Below, piece by piece: positions 25,725 to 37,350 of a DNA stretch of 64,000 nucleotides. Source of the stretch: Ochotona curzoniae. Taxonomy: Eukaryota > Chordata > Mammalia > Lagomorpha > Ochotonidae. A program made the position numbers and the translations under genes. Numbering within the stretch: position 1 is the first letter of the stretch; each line of letters starts with the position of its first letter. The notes beneath the pieces are model-generated. The model was not told the DNA's origin, searched no databases, and worked only from the letters and a program-made list of their open reading frames with translations. Where the stretch lies: contig NW_024466512.1 of assembly GCF_017591425.1 (NCBI RefSeq), forward strand, positions 15,317,001 through 15,381,000, given 5' to 3'.

Positions 25725-26000
25725 GTCTATTTTTGAAAGGCAGAGAGATTTGAGATCGCCCACCTGCTTATTTATTTCCCAAATGCCCAAAACAGCCAGG
25801 GCTGGGCCAGGTCAACCCAGGAGCCAAGAACTGTGTCCATGTTTCCTCTGCAGGCGGCAGGGATCCAACTACTATGCACCATCCCCTGCTGCCTCTCCGG
25901 GTGCACATGGGCAGGAAGCTAAATCAGAACAGAACCAGGACTCTAACCCAGGCACTCCAATACAGGATGCAGGAGCTCCAAAAACACCCGTCCGTGTACT
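25722..26000 (-). mobile_element. old C-type SINE
   Basis: tatttttgaaaggcagagag, a degenerate ccacctgctta, cagccagggctgggccagg and ctaacccaggcactccaat, in reverse. Confidence 0.75.
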
Positions 26001-26007
26001 ATGAATT

Positions 26008-26312
26008 CCACTGTCCCACACACTTCCTACAATACCCTCATGCAGGGCAGCAGGGAAAGCCTCCAACTGCAACACTGGCATCCCATATAGGCACCAGTTA
26101 AGTAAATGGCCACCCCATTTCCTACCCAGGCCACTGTTTAGGGCCTTAGAAAGCAGCGGCAAACAGCCCCTGCACCAACATGGCACACTTGGAGAGAAGC
26201 TCTTGGCTCCTGCCGTGGGCCCTGGCTGTTGCAGCTATTTGGGGGTGAAGCGGCAGATCAAAGATCGACCACTCTCCCCTGCCAACTCTTTAAATAAACA
26301 GATCTTGAGAAA
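26008..26312 (+). mobile_element. old C-type SINE
   Basis: ggcatcccatataggcacca, acttggagagaagctcttg, ccctggctgttgcagctat, tttaaataaacagatctt. It lies head-to-head with the SINE to its left. Confidence 0.75.
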
Positions 26313-26604
26313 AGTAAAGTGCCCTCATAAAAAAGTCAGTAATGACAAAACTGCAGGATACTCTCTCTCTCAAACTACACCCGTTCTATGTCGGCTGGAA
26401 TCTTATTTCACCATCACATATGAAGAGCAGGAAGCACCCTCAGTAACGATGATCATTATCATTAGTAAAGAAGGAGTCCTGCCCTATCACCACTTTACCA
26501 GCCTCATTTTGATCAACTCCCAATACCCTTGCAAACCTCTTTCACCACCAATGTTATTTTCAGTCTGAGGGGGAAGACGGTTGGAAGGGAAAGCCAGCAA
26601 GCAC

Positions 26605-26835
26605 AGGCTCCTCCAGCAGCTGGTTCACTTCCCTGAAGCCCTCAACAGCTGGGGCAGGGAAGGAGAGAAGCCAAGAGGCAGAATGAGACGCAAACTCCCT
26701 GTGAGTGGCTAGACCCCAAATCTGGGAGCCATCCTTGTCCTCACTGCCTCCCGGGTCTGCACTGGCTGGAAGCTGTGGGTCCGGAGTGGGCTGGAGTGTC
26801 TTCTTCAGCATCAACCACCAGGCCGAACACCCAAC
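26605..26835 (-). mobile_element. old C-type SINE fragment
   Basis: cagctggttcacttccctga, aacagctggggcaggga, gctggaagctgtgggtccg in reverse order; heavily diverged. Confidence 0.55.
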
Positions 26836-27040
26836 TCCAAATGTTCACTCCGGTCAGTGTTCCACTCAGACGGCCCCTTCCTCACTGTCTGCCGGGTGGG
26901 TGTTTAGCTCACTTTTTAGCTCACAGCCAAACTATTGCTTCTTCCGTGTAACCTTCCTTACCATATTCCTTTCTCAAATAGTACTTAATTTTTTAAATTT
27001 AATTTTATGCTACTGTCACTATAGTTTGAGATTGAATTCA
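26836..27040 (+). mobile_element. L2-like 3' fragment
   Basis: aaatgttcact...cttccttaccatattcctt...caaatagtacttaat resembles the 3' UTR of L2 (aaatgtcacc...ccttccctgacc...). Similarity is by eye only. Confidence 0.35.
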
Positions 27041-27087
27041 TTCTTTCAGTCACTTCAGGTTTTCCAATACAAACACGGTGGGTAAGA

Positions 27088-27385
27088 GACAATGAGTCAG
27101 GCATCGTGGTGCGGAGTTAAGGTGCCACCTGGCAGTCTCTGGGATCAGTTACCCACCTCTGCCTCCACCCCAGCTTCCTGCGAATCCACAGCCTGGGTAG
27201 CAGCCGATGATGGCTCCCTGCTGCCCACCCAGGAGCGCTGCCTGTGGTTCCTGGCTCCAGGCTTAGCCCAGCCCTGGCTGTTGCAGGAATTTGGAAGGTG
27301 GACCGGAAGATGAGAGACCTCTGTCTCTTTGTCTCCATCTCTTTCTGTCATTCCACCTTTCAAATAAACACACAAATCTGGAAAT
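27088..27385 (+). mobile_element. C-type SINE, older subfamily
   Basis: aggcatcgtggtgcggagtt, ccccagcttcctgcgaatcc, ctggctccaggcttagccca, tttcaaataaacacac. Confidence 0.85.
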
Positions 27386-27429
27386 AATCTGAGGTTTTTC
27401 AACTTACCCAAGTTGATGTAACAATCAAC

Positions 27430-27483
27430 AACAGTTTAATCTTTAGCCGCTAGCCCACGGCGCCGGACCAATAGTTTAATCTT
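27430..27483 (-). mobile_element. 26 bp SINE 5' head with target-site duplications, no tail
   Basis: The insert 27444-27469, read on the - strand, is ggtccggcgccgtgggctag plus cggcta, which is the tRNA-like 5' end of the local SINE. It is bounded by 14 bp direct repeats at 27430-27443 and 27470-27483 (one mismatch). The whole SINE body and A tail are absent. This fits the 'tailless retropseudogene' class known for tRNA-derived RNAs. Confidence 0.8.
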
Positions 27484-27669
27484 ATGTTAGGCAACCATTC
27501 ATTAAAAAATTTGCTTATGACTGCCAGAACACTAAATATTTGTATTTGGGGTGGGGAGGGGGAGTGCAGTGGATGCTTTGATGGATCCCACCACAGACAT
27601 CACCCATGGTGTAACCAATAGACTCAATCCCAGTCTTGGTTAGAGTCAACACCCCCTTCACAGTGAAGC

Positions 27670-27980
27670 ACAGGTGCCATCGTGTGGAGCACTGGACTCC
27701 AGCAGCACCCGCAAAGCCAGGATCCCATTCCAGAGCAGCAGCTGCTCCGTTTCCAATTCAGCTCTCTGCTATTGTCTCTGGGACAGCTGTGGAGGACGGC
27801 CTAAGTGCTTGGGCCCCTGCACCCACGTGGGCGGCTCGGACAGGATTCTGGGCTCCTGGCTTCGGCCTGACCCAGCCCTGGCCATTGTGGCCACCTGGAG
27901 AATAAACTGGCAGATGGAAGATCTCTGTTATCTCTTTAGTTCTGCCTTTCAAATGAATTAACACATTTTCAAAAAAACAT
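27670..27980 (+). mobile_element. C-type SINE
   Basis: ggtgccatcgtgtggagcac, aattcagctctctgctatt, gtgcttgggcccctgcacc, aactggcagatggaagatc, tttcaaatgaatt. Confidence 0.85.
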
Positions 27981-30038
27981 AGTGGAGAGTTGAAGAACTG
28001 TATCATTTTAATAGGCTTCATCAAATTGCTTACAGTGAGAGAAGTCCTAAGACAGCAATGCCAAACAAAATTCAAATCCAATTTTTTAAAAAAAAATCAC
28101 CATTTTCTGCTTTCTGACCTTATTCACAGGCCTCTTAGCAGGTAGAAAATTGGACCTAACTTAGAAGTGATTCAAGTTTTGGCCTCTTTCAGTTGTTATC
28201 CAAGAAATAGTGAAACAAATACAGTGTCAGCAAGGCAATTGCTACAAAAAACATAAACACCTGTGAAAGCCCAAGTGTGCCAGGAAACGCCTAGACAAAG
28301 TACTCCGTGTGCAAGCAAGAAACAGAGTTCAAGGAACAGTTTTTCGCCCATCCTACGGACGAACTTCTTATGCACAGGTGTACCGTGCCCTGGCTGCCGA
28401 TCCAGTGAAGGCTGGCGCAGAAACCCACAACGTCCTCCATCCCGAAGGAACACTTCACTCTGACAGCCTCCTCTTGGGGGTGGGGGGCCGCAGGAATGAG
28501 GAAACTCCCCCGAGGAAGTCCATCTCCAAAGTGATCGCACAGAAATTCTGAGGTTCATTCTGGGCTAAAACTTGTTTCTATGTATACATCTCTTCTTATT
28601 TTCTTATTTGCTTATAAGGTCCCCCCCCCCCCCGCCCCAAATGTATTCATTCACCATATTTCTTCTTGGGTCACATAAGAACTTTCTGTATTCCAAGTTT
28701 CAAAGTCTGGGAAATAGGGCTACATCACTGGAGAAAACAGTGGCAATCTGTTCTAAATACAAAATAGCTTATTTTCCTTTGGCAAGTCTCCAAGGGCCTG
28801 AGTGGAGGGGAAGGCTACTCCCCTGTGGGAGATGAGCCCGGAGCCTGGACCACTGACAAACGACACTTGAGGGGTGCGGGGGAGAGGGTGCTGTGTTGCC
28901 TTGTTTTAAAAAGTATATATATTTATCTTTCACATCAATCTGGAAACTGATAAAGGATTTCTGTCTTACTAGGTCTCTCTCCTCTCAGCCCTTTGTTGGT
29001 GTGCATCCCTGTGCTGGCTGCCCCCGCTGGCTGATCTGATGGTTTGATGGTGTTGAGGGGCTGAGAAGGGCTGCCGTGCAAGGGGCAGCGCATTCTCTCC
29101 CAGGCCCTGGGACGGCACTCTGCAGTCACAGCAGTAGCCGCTTGTTCATTTTCTATTTGAAACGCAGTGATGTCAATAGTATTGTACCCTGCCAGCCACC
29201 ATGGGGTAAAGTACATTTTGAAACCAAAACAAACTCCCTACGTGCTGGCAAGTCAGATTTGAGACACGGTGATAATACTAAGACATGATCCTAGTTTTAT
29301 AAGCAAAATACAACTAAAAGTTCTTCTACAGCAGTTCAACTTTCCACATCATCCCTGCCACCCAAAGTCTAGTTTGATTTTTTTTTTCTAACAAATGATT
29401 GCCCAAGATGGCAGAGGCAATGAAGGATGCTATTGCCAATCGCTACAATGCCGTGACCCCACGCAGCACAGACAGCACCCTTGAGGAATGCTTTGTGATG
29501 TAACTGTTCATTTAGAAGCACAAGATGAAAATGGCAAAGTGCCTGTAAAAATGGCCCCACTGATCAGACTTGATTAGTATAATGGTTCATTTCAAAGGGA
29601 GTGTATTCACTTAGAAGGAAAGACACGTTTTCTTAAAGGGAACAAGAACTCAGGAGTTCATGCCTGCCTGGAAGGTCCACATTCCCCATTCTGATGAAGA
29701 ATACCCTGAAATGGAGAACTAAGTGATGAAAAGTGGTCACCGTGCTTTCTACTGGCAGATGGCAAATGGCTGGGCATGGCTGGGCATCTGCCAACTCCAC
29801 CAAGACAGCCAGGGGTTATTTTTAAAGTCTGATTTCAGCACAATTTTCCCAAAATCAAGATACAGAGCTTTTATTTGTTGTTGTTGTTTTTTTTTCGGTG
29901 AAAAGAAAAATAAAATTTGGGACTGAAAAGAGGTGACAAAAGGGGTTGTTGATTGTGTGTGTGTACTAGTGCTCTGTGTAACGCTGAGGCATTCACAGGG
30001 CATTTGCAGCCTTTGCAAAAGCAAAATTCAGAGAATGT
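27981..30038. other. unique intronic stretch
   Basis: No SINE is visible for 2.0 kb, the second-longest SINE-poor block of the intron apart from 35.2-38.2 kb. It holds a C homopolymer (28621-28633). Open frames of up to about 120 codons occur on both strands near 28.2-28.6 kb, but none shows a family motif. 29395-29720 looked gene-like by eye yet is closed in all frames within about 60 codons. Confidence 0.55.
28621..28633 (+). repeat. poly(C) tract
   Basis: Thirteen C, then gcccc. Confidence 0.9.
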
Positions 30039-30052
30039 AAAATATGATGTGG

Positions 30053-30375
30053 CCCTGGGCTCGGCACAGTAGCCTAGTGGCTAAAGTCTAAGCCTCGCAT
30101 ATGCTGGGATCCCGTATGGGTGCCAGTTTGTGTCCTAGCTGCCCCACTTCCCATCCAGCTCCCTGCATGTAGCCTGGGAAAGCAATCAACGATGGTCCAA
30201 AAGCCTTGGGACCCTGCACCCGCCTGTATGGGAGACCTGGAAAGATTTCCTGGCTCCTGGCTTCAGATCAGCTCAGCTCCGGCTGCTACAGTCACTTGGG
30301 GAGTGAACCAGCAGACGGAAGATCTTCCTCTCTGTCTCTCCTCCTCTCTGTATATCTGACTTTCCAATAAAAAAA
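30053..30375 (+). mobile_element. C-type SINE with perfect target-site duplication
   Basis: Head ggcacagtagcctagtggct, complete body, A tail. It is flanked by aaaatatgatgtgg at 30039-30052 and 30376-30389, identical over 14 bp, so a fairly recent insertion. Confidence 0.97.
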
Positions 30376-30389
30376 AAAATATGATGTGG

Positions 30390-31079
30390 TCTTAGTAATG
30401 ACAGAGAAGTAACGTTGGGGTCCACTTGTCATTTCTAAGTTACCTGACTATACGGAGCTTTCTCTTTCATTGTGTGACATTACAGTCTTATTTCTGGCCA
30501 CAAAGGGTTCAACTGAGTGTAGTTTTCTAAGCAGGCTAGCCTAGCTTAGCCTACCACCTGGCACCCTCCTGGGCATGCTCCCCACCGATAAGACAGGGGC
30601 GTGTTCAGGTGGTATTCGAGCACCGACATGAACACCCACACGCAGGGAGAAGGGGAAGAGGCCTTTCCGTTAGAACAATTTTACCTTAGACCCTTCAGAA
30701 AGGGAAAGAGGCTCAACAGATGAACAACTGTTACAATCTCCTAGCAGCTAACCTTTTATTGAGTCCCAGCGATGACCTCACTTCAATATGCTCTATATCT
30801 CAGTTTGACTCTTCGCCAGCAAAGCCAGAGAGGAAACAGAGTTCTGGTACTGCGAGGGCCCCAGCTGCGGACTGAGCGATTTCTATCCAACGACTGTTGC
30901 CCCAAGGGCTCTCCCGCTTTTTCCTTCCCGCTTATGCTTTGATCCCATCAGCAACTCAGGTAGGCAATCCTGAAAACTCTGTAGTTTCTTGGCTTCGGGA
31001 AGAAAGAACCAGGCGGAGGGGACATGTTCTGCTTTTGTTACTACTGCTACTCTGCAGGCAGACTGTGTAACCCTCCTGT
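30390..31079. other. unique intronic stretch
   Basis: No recognised element. Confidence 0.6.
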
Positions 31080-31090
31080 CCAAGTGTATT

Positions 31091-31421
31091 TTTTAAAAGA
31101 TTTATTTTATTTTTATCACAAATTAGGATATACGGAGAGGAGGAGAGACAGAGAGGAAGATCTTCCGTCCAATGATTCACTCCCCAAGTGAGCGCAATGG
31201 CCAGTGTGGCACCAATCTGAAGCCAGGAGCCAGGAACTTCTTTCAGATTTCCCACGTGGGTGCAGAGTCCCAAGGCTTTAGGCTGTCCTCGATTGCTTTC
31301 CCAGGCCACAAGCAGGGAGCTGGATGAGAAGTGGGGCTGCTGGGATTAGAACCGGCACCCCTATGGGATCCCGGCACGTGCAAGGTGAGGACTTTAGCCA
31401 CTAGGCCACTGCGCCAGGTCC
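31091..31421 (-). mobile_element. C-type SINE with perfect target-site duplication
   Basis: Complete element in reverse, ending at the head ctaggccactgcgccaggtc. The direct repeat ccaagtgtatt occurs at 31080-31090 and 31422-31432. Confidence 0.96.
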
Positions 31422-31432
31422 CCAAGTGTATT

Positions 31433-32513
31433 CTATTAACAAGAACATAAAGCAACCAGGGGAGACAAGAGGTTGTATATGCTAAGCTTTCCTTCCTTCC
31501 ACACACTTCAGGACCAAAGTCCTGAAACATCTTTCAGGATCCCCAAAGATGCACATCTCTCGGAACAGAAGATGCATGAACATCCTTGAGAGTCCTGAGA
31601 CGATCCAACATGGATCCATTTGTGTTCTTCTGAAAACACCCACATTTCTTGAACAGCAAGCCCATACTCCCTCATTCGTCTCACTCCATGCAGAAATAGA
31701 CTCCAACTGTTTTCCAGAGTTCTGAGAACCCAGCTTCGTCAAAGTGTTCTTTCGGAAAAGCCTTCTCTCACCAAAACAGCAGTTTTACAAAGTCATTTAG
31801 CCCTATCTAATTTGTGTTATGTTTACAAATGTTTCAACTGCAGAGACAAAATTTCTATTAAAAAAGAGTCTTACTTGGGAGACTGGAATTTTTTTTTTAA
31901 CAGCTTTGCTAAAATACAAGCTGTTCTGTAAAAGAATAATTGTGAATCAGGGCGGAAGAAAGAGAATCAAGATAGAAAAATCATTACTATTACAGAGGAA
32001 AATGCCAAAATTGGTTTATATCAATGGTCCAAACGGCAGAGTTCTTTTTTTTCGGTGATGTTAATGAGTGCTGCAGGGAAACTGATGGTTGTCCTTCATG
32101 ACAACGACATGTGTTACAGGAACACATCCTTAACGTTTCTTGATAATGCCCATTTAGCAGCTTTGTCAAAGAACTGAATTAAACTTAGTTAAGTCCCTAC
32201 TTTATATATTGTACTAACTAAAAAATTTTTTTAAGAGTTTCATCTTCAAAGGGAACCATGCTTCCTACTCTTTGTGAGTTTTGGTAAAGAAATTTAAGTG
32301 TGTTTTTTTATTCATTTCTACATATCCGTCTTAGCCATTGCCTTTCCAGATGAGAAGGCCTATATCTTTCACTTCAGATTAGCTCAAAGATTCAGCTTTG
32401 CTCTAGTTACTTCATAATAAAAATATTGGAGATAAGGCATTCTATGGAAAACATAATTTGTCTTGTGACAAAGTACTGTTATCAACATAAGCTGGTTTTA
32501 AAAACTGAGGGGA
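31433..32513. other. unique intronic stretch
   Basis: AT-rich; no exon or repeat family recognised. Confidence 0.6.
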
Positions 32514-32816
32514 GAGGCCCGGCACAGTAGCCTAGTAACCTAAGCCTTGCAAGGACCAGTATCCCATATGGATGTCGGTTCATAACCCTGCTGCTCCACT
32601 TCCCATCCAGATCTCTGCCTGTGGCTGGGAAAGCAGTAAAGGATGGCATTGGAACCCTACTCCTGCATGGGAGACCAGAAAGAAGCTCCCGGCTTTGGAT
32701 CAGCTCAGCTCTACTCATTGCAGCCACTTGGGGAGTGAACCAGCAGATGGAAGATCTGTCTCTCCTCTCTGTAAATCTGACTTTCCAAGAAAAATAAATA
32801 TATCTTTAAAAAAAAA
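32514..32816 (+). mobile_element. C-type SINE with imperfect target-site duplication
   Basis: gaggcccggcacagtagcct...gggagtgaaccagcagatgg...aaaaataaatatatctt. Flanking aaaactgaggggagagg (32501-32517) is echoed by aaaagttgaggagagg after the tail. Confidence 0.93.
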
Positions 32817-32849
32817 GTTGAGGAGAGGTGCTAGGAGAAGAGCAAAAGA

Positions 32850-33170
32850 CAAACACACATGTCTTCCATCCAGCAAATTGCTAGGAAGACGCCCACATGC
32901 AAAAGCAGAGGACTTGGGTTTCATTCCCAGCTCTGGCTCCTGCCTCCAGCTTCCAACCAATGCAGACCTGAGGAGGCAGAAGTGATAATTCAGATAACTG
33001 AGCTCCTTTCACTCCCGTGGGAGGCCTGGACTGTGCCCCCAGCTCCCAGCTTGGCCTCAGGCCCAGCACCAGCTGTTAACCATCTGGAGAGGGAAACAGC
33101 AGGTGGAAGCCCTACCTTCCTTTCTCTTGCTTTCTCACACTGTCCCTCAAATAATTCTATTAGAAAAAAT
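32850..33170 (+). mobile_element. old C-type SINE
   Basis: cctccagcttccaaccaatg, aggaggcagaagtgataatt, cactcccgtgggaggcctg, gcccagcaccagctgttaa, ccctcaaataattc. Confidence 0.75.
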
Positions 33171-33451
33171 AAATGCTCTTGGGGCTAATGGTGTGTAAGA
33201 AACATCAACATATCTATCCAACCATGACCCACTATTTATATATCAGACACTAACATTCAGAGAGTTCAAAATAAACCCTAAATATTCAAGCTCCAACGAT
33301 CAAATTTAAATCATAAACATAAAATTTCCACTATCTTCATAGCTATCACCCCCATAACATGCAAAGTGGCAGAAAGAAAAGTAGAGAGAAAAACCAAATT
33401 GTATTTTATTGAAAAAAAGTAAAACTGCTAGTAAAAGATGATTAATTCTTG

Positions 33452-33547
33452 TTTTAAAAGATTCATTTATTTTTATTACAAAGTCAGATATACAGAGAAC
33501 AGGAGAGACAGAGGAAGATCTTCCATCCAATGATTCACTCCCCAAAA
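33452..33547 (-). mobile_element. 5'-truncated SINE (3' third only)
   Basis: tttaaaagattcatttattt, acaaagtcagatatacagag, gaagatcttccatccaatga, ttcactcccc; nothing further toward the head. Confidence 0.85.
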
Positions 33548-33569
33548 AAGAGCAGTCCATCTCTCCTTT

Positions 33570-33860
33570 TTTTTAAAATGTATTTTAAATTTTCATTCTA
33601 TTTGAAAAGAGTGAGATCTTACATTTGCTGGTTCATTCTCCCAAAAGCCCACAGCAGTGAGGGCTGGGCTTGTCCCAAACCAGGGGCCTGGCACTCCACC
33701 TGGGCTCCCACGTGCGGGCAATGACCTAATTGCGAGAGCCGTCATCTGCCAACTCCCAGCGGCAGCCAGAACACATAATCAGGAGGCAGTGTGGGATGCG
33801 GGCATCCCGGGCAATGCCTGGACGGCTACCCAAGCTAGCTTCATTTTGTCAATCAAGGGC
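33570..33860 (-). mobile_element. old C-type SINE
   Basis: ttctatttgaaaagagtgag, atttgctggttcattctccc, cacagcagtgagggctggg, gcactccacctgggctccc in reverse order. Confidence 0.75.
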
Positions 33861-34002
33861 ATGTTTCCATATTCAGTCTAAAGAATCCTAGACTATGCTT
33901 CATACATTCTCCATTACATGGCCATCATGTAAAAAATTACTTTAATAATTCATCTACCCAATAAATCTTTCTTTAGACAAAAACTTATAATTTATAAAAT
34001 CT

Positions 34003-34095
34003 AGAATGGGGAGGGTGAACGGGGAAATCCCTGAGCCTATGGAACATTTTCATGAAAAACAAAAATTAAAAAAATAATAATAATAGTAAAAAAAA
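34003..34095 (+). mobile_element. L1 3'-end fragment
   Basis: ggggaaatccctgagcctat, ggaacattttcatgaaaaac, then an A-rich (ATA)n tail. It matches the 3' end of the longer copy at 56745-57095 almost motif for motif. Confidence 0.6.
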
Positions 34096-34346
34096 TCAAC
34101 CACAGTATCCTTCCTTCTAAGTATATACCAAAATGTGCTAAAAAACTATTTTTACATTTCTAATAAAATGCTCAACAGAAAACAAGTTCCAATATATGAC
34201 AAAATCAATAAAATAGCTACAGATCTCTTCCTATTTAATAAACTCTTGTATCTCTATCTCAATTCATTCACAGCCTTCAAATAAGCCCAATTCTTATAAC
34301 TGCTTTTTTACAGACACAAATATTTTTGTAAAAACATAAAGACATA

Positions 34347-34866
34347 CAAGAGTACTTCCAAAGTTTCATAGAAAATGCAATTAAAAGTTGTTCTTGGGCC
34401 TGGTATAGTACTCTAGTGGCTAAAGTCCTCACCTTACATGCAACAGGATCCCATATGGGTGCCGGTTCTAATCCCGGCTACACCACTTCCCATCCAACTC
34501 CCTGCTTGAGGCCTGGAAAAGCAGTCGAGGACGGCCCAGAGCCTTGGGACCCTGAACCCATGTGGGAGACCTGAAAGAGGCTCCAGGGTCCTGGCTTCGG
34601 CTCAGCTCCAGCTGTTGTAGTCGTTTGGGGAGTGAATTAGTGAATGGAAGATCTTCCTCTCTCTCCGCCTTTCCAATAAAAAATAAAATAAACCTTAAAA
34701 AAATGTTTCTTTAAGAAAAGTTTGAAATCTATTCACAAGAGATCTTCAACATTTTTGTGAAAAGTATATTTTAATAATTTGTAGCCTGCATGCGCTTCAG
34801 AAATGTGTTGCACCAAAATAAACCCAATTCTTAATTCCATGTTCTATGAACTATGAAATACTCTTA
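34347..34866. mobile_element. mariner-type MITE interrupted by a SINE
   Basis: Inverted ends: the left caagagtacttccaaagttt with catagaaaatgcaattaa matches the reverse complement of the right end (taagagtatttcatagttca). TA dinucleotides abut both ends (34345-34346 and 34867-34868), the insertion hallmark of Tc1/mariner elements. Removing the SINE at 34396-34706 leaves a copy of about 210 bp without a transposase frame. The family name is not certain. Confidence 0.7.
34396..34706 (+). mobile_element. C-type SINE inside a MITE
   Basis: gggcctggtatagtactcta, ggatcccatatgggtgccgg, ggacggcccagagccttgg, gggagtgaattagtgaatgg, ataaaataaacctt. Confidence 0.93.
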
Positions 34867-34901
34867 TAAATATGTACATATCTTATACTCACACTAGGAT
34901 T

Positions 34902-35190
34902 TTTTTAAGAGGCAGAGAGCAAGAGAGACTGATGGACAGATGGAAGGAGATCCCAGGTGATGCCTTACCCCTGGGTACCTACAGCAGCCAAGAACAGGCC
35001 AGCGGAGGCCAGCCCTGAGGACCCTGTGTGAGCCCCCGACTCTGAGCCATCCCTTGCTGCACTCCCCACTCCCCACCCTGGATGTGCAGGTGCAGGAAGC
35101 TGCAACTGGGAGCCAGAACCAAGACCCAAACTCTGGCAGACAGTTCAAACACCTTCAGCACAAGGCCAAATGCCCACAGCCTAAGGATGA
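34902..35190 (-). mobile_element. old C-type SINE
   Basis: tttttttaagaggcagagag, aagagagactgatgg, gcaggtgcaggaagctgca, caagacccaaactctggca; strongly diverged. Confidence 0.65.
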
Positions 35191-36435
35191 CTGCACAAGA
35201 ACACACACCAAGTACCAACTGGCCATTTCAGTAACAATCTCTGCGGCTAACAGCATTTAGGCACATCACAGCAGCCTATGTTTTCTTAAAGCTATTAATT
35301 CAAAACTAACAGGCATTCATTTTCTGAAAAAGAGTAAGTCTTCCAAGGCCCAGTAAAAGTAGATTGTTCCAGCTGACCGTGGAAATTTCCATTAAAGACT
35401 GTTTAAAGAAGTCTACAGGCTTTTTACTTATGTCAAATGAAATAGCTATGAAAACGAACCAGGTTATAAACACAACCACAGATAAAAATCAATCATGCAA
35501 GAGTAATCCAGATGTTGGTTGAAATTACGATGTCAGCATCAAATAATAAAGCTAAATACAAGAGATGACAACACATCGAGGAAAAGAGTTGAATTAAAAT
35601 TCAAATACTTTGAAGAAACTTTTTATAGTCACGGGAGATCAAGTCATGGTTCCTAAGCTATTTTTAGTAAAATTCTAAATTACAATTGTGTTTCCTGTTC
35701 AGCTGTACCAATTCAAACACAGAAAGCAATGCACCTTCGCCTGTAGACCATCGCACTGCAGAGGCATGGCTGTAGCAGAGGCTCTGTTACACAGCACCAC
35801 CACCTCCCCGAAGCCTCAGAAGGTCATATTACCCGGGATATCCCACGGGAACAAACTGTTCTCTCAGAAGCAGGAGTGCAGAACAAAACTATTTTCTTGG
35901 AAAGGTAAGATATTTGCAATGTAGCAAATATCTCACATTGTGCCTTCCTAAAATTTTCTATTCTCTATCTTGAAGTGGAAGGTATGGGAGGAAAAGAAAA
36001 GAAAGTACAGCTATTTATTCGCCTTGGCATTGAACTTTTTCTTTTAGCTCACAAAAAGCTCATAGTGTGTCTCGCAAGTGTTCCTTGCTAATTTACTAAC
36101 GATTACAGTGTCAGACGCAAGGATGAGCAGCTAGTCTCTACCCTCGTGTAATACACATGATCTGGAAAGAATATTAGTCATCTAGAAAGAAGAGAAACTA
36201 CATTACAAAGTAGCGTGAGTTAAAACTCATACTGGTGACATAACAGTGAATCCCAAGAATTCAAAGGATATAATTTCGGATAATGAAGAATGGTTTCATG
36301 AAAAACATATTTTAACGATGCCTTAAAGGTGCTGTGAAACAGCTCTTGTCTGGCCATCAGAAAGCCAAGGTTCTTGTCCCAACTTTGCCGTTAACCGGTT
36401 TAGTGGAGCATGTTACACAGAGGGATTTGAGTATC

Positions 36436-36501
36436 AGAATCTACAATTTTGCCTATTAAACTGTGTCATAAAATAAAATAATAAAAAAAGAATCTACAAT
36501 T
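36436..36501 (+). mobile_element. 40 bp L1 3'-end insertion with perfect target-site duplication
   Basis: agaatctacaatt at 36436-36448 is repeated exactly at 36489-36501. The 40 bp between them is gcctattaaactgtgtcata preceded by two T and followed by an A-rich tail, matching the last bases of the L1 3' ends at 34003 and 56745. It is an extreme 5' truncation. Confidence 0.8.
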
Positions 36502-36639
36502 CTCTAATGCCCATTTCAGCCTTATCGTCTATGAAAATGAGTGGACGGCCTTATACTGACTGCCTTTACATATTTTTTTAGTTCATAACAAATGTATTCT
36601 TGCTATGAGAATTCTAAAATTAAGATAAACACCATATTT

Positions 36640-37005
36640 TGCCATTGAATCTTACTGTCTTCTTCCAAAGATAACAAATTTATCAGTCCAACTCATCTTG
36701 ACCTTTTGCAATTCATTTACTTATGCATTTCTGTAAATATGGAAACCTATGATGTGTTACCTTTAAACACAAATCAGATCATACTGAAAATGCTTTTCTA
36801 ATTTGCTTCTTTTCATTGAAAGTGTCTTGAAATTTTCTCCACGTAGAGATACACAAGTCTACTTCACTGTTTTTTTTATGTTGCAAGGTACAAATATGTC
36901 ATCATTCATTCAGTTATTCTTGTATTAACCAAAATTCAGATTTCTTTCCATTTTTGGCTTTGGTAACTCTTGTCATTCTTGCTCGTGTCTCTTTGTGCAT
37001 GGCAA
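36640..37005. mobile_element. old L1 3' UTR-like stretch
   Basis: tttgcttcttttcattgaa...tttctccacgtag...cattcattcagttattc...tttccatttttggctttgg is the phrase order of old mammalian L1M-type 3' regions (…tttccatttttggctatta). The match is by memory and the strand is unsure. Confidence 0.45.
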
Positions 37006-37350
37006 AAATTCCAAAGGGGGACAGGGTAGAGTCAGCGAACCTGAGCCAAAATCTTAAAGCTAGAAAATGTAGGGAATTGGAAGAAGCTCAAACGAGGCAC
37101 TCACATTTTCAGCCAAGGAGAAATTAACAGTCACAATAATACACTAAAGCCTTTAGAGCAGGAGACAGCAGATATGGGGCCCCCTCATCGACTTAAAAGT
37201 TAGATCTGACAGTGCAAAGCTGAAGTACAGCAAGAGATCTTAATACTCACTCAATCTCTTTGCCTCATTTTAGAAGAACTAACCTAGGCCATAACTAGGA
37301 TGTGATTTTGGTGACCACTATCTTTGTGTCTGAACCACGTTGTTAGCAAG

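Noticed and set aside
28196..28558. Overlapping open frames on both strands (up to 120 codons)
   Set aside because: Frames on both strands are of similar length, as expected of slightly GC-richer random sequence; no domain or splice structure.
29395..29720. Possible processed pseudogene
   Set aside because: The text looks codon-like in places, but no frame stays open and no A tail or target duplication is visible.
30053..30120. Possible tRNA gene at SINE heads
   Set aside because: The tRNA-like boxes belong to SINE heads; no complete cloverleaf or acceptor stem is formed.
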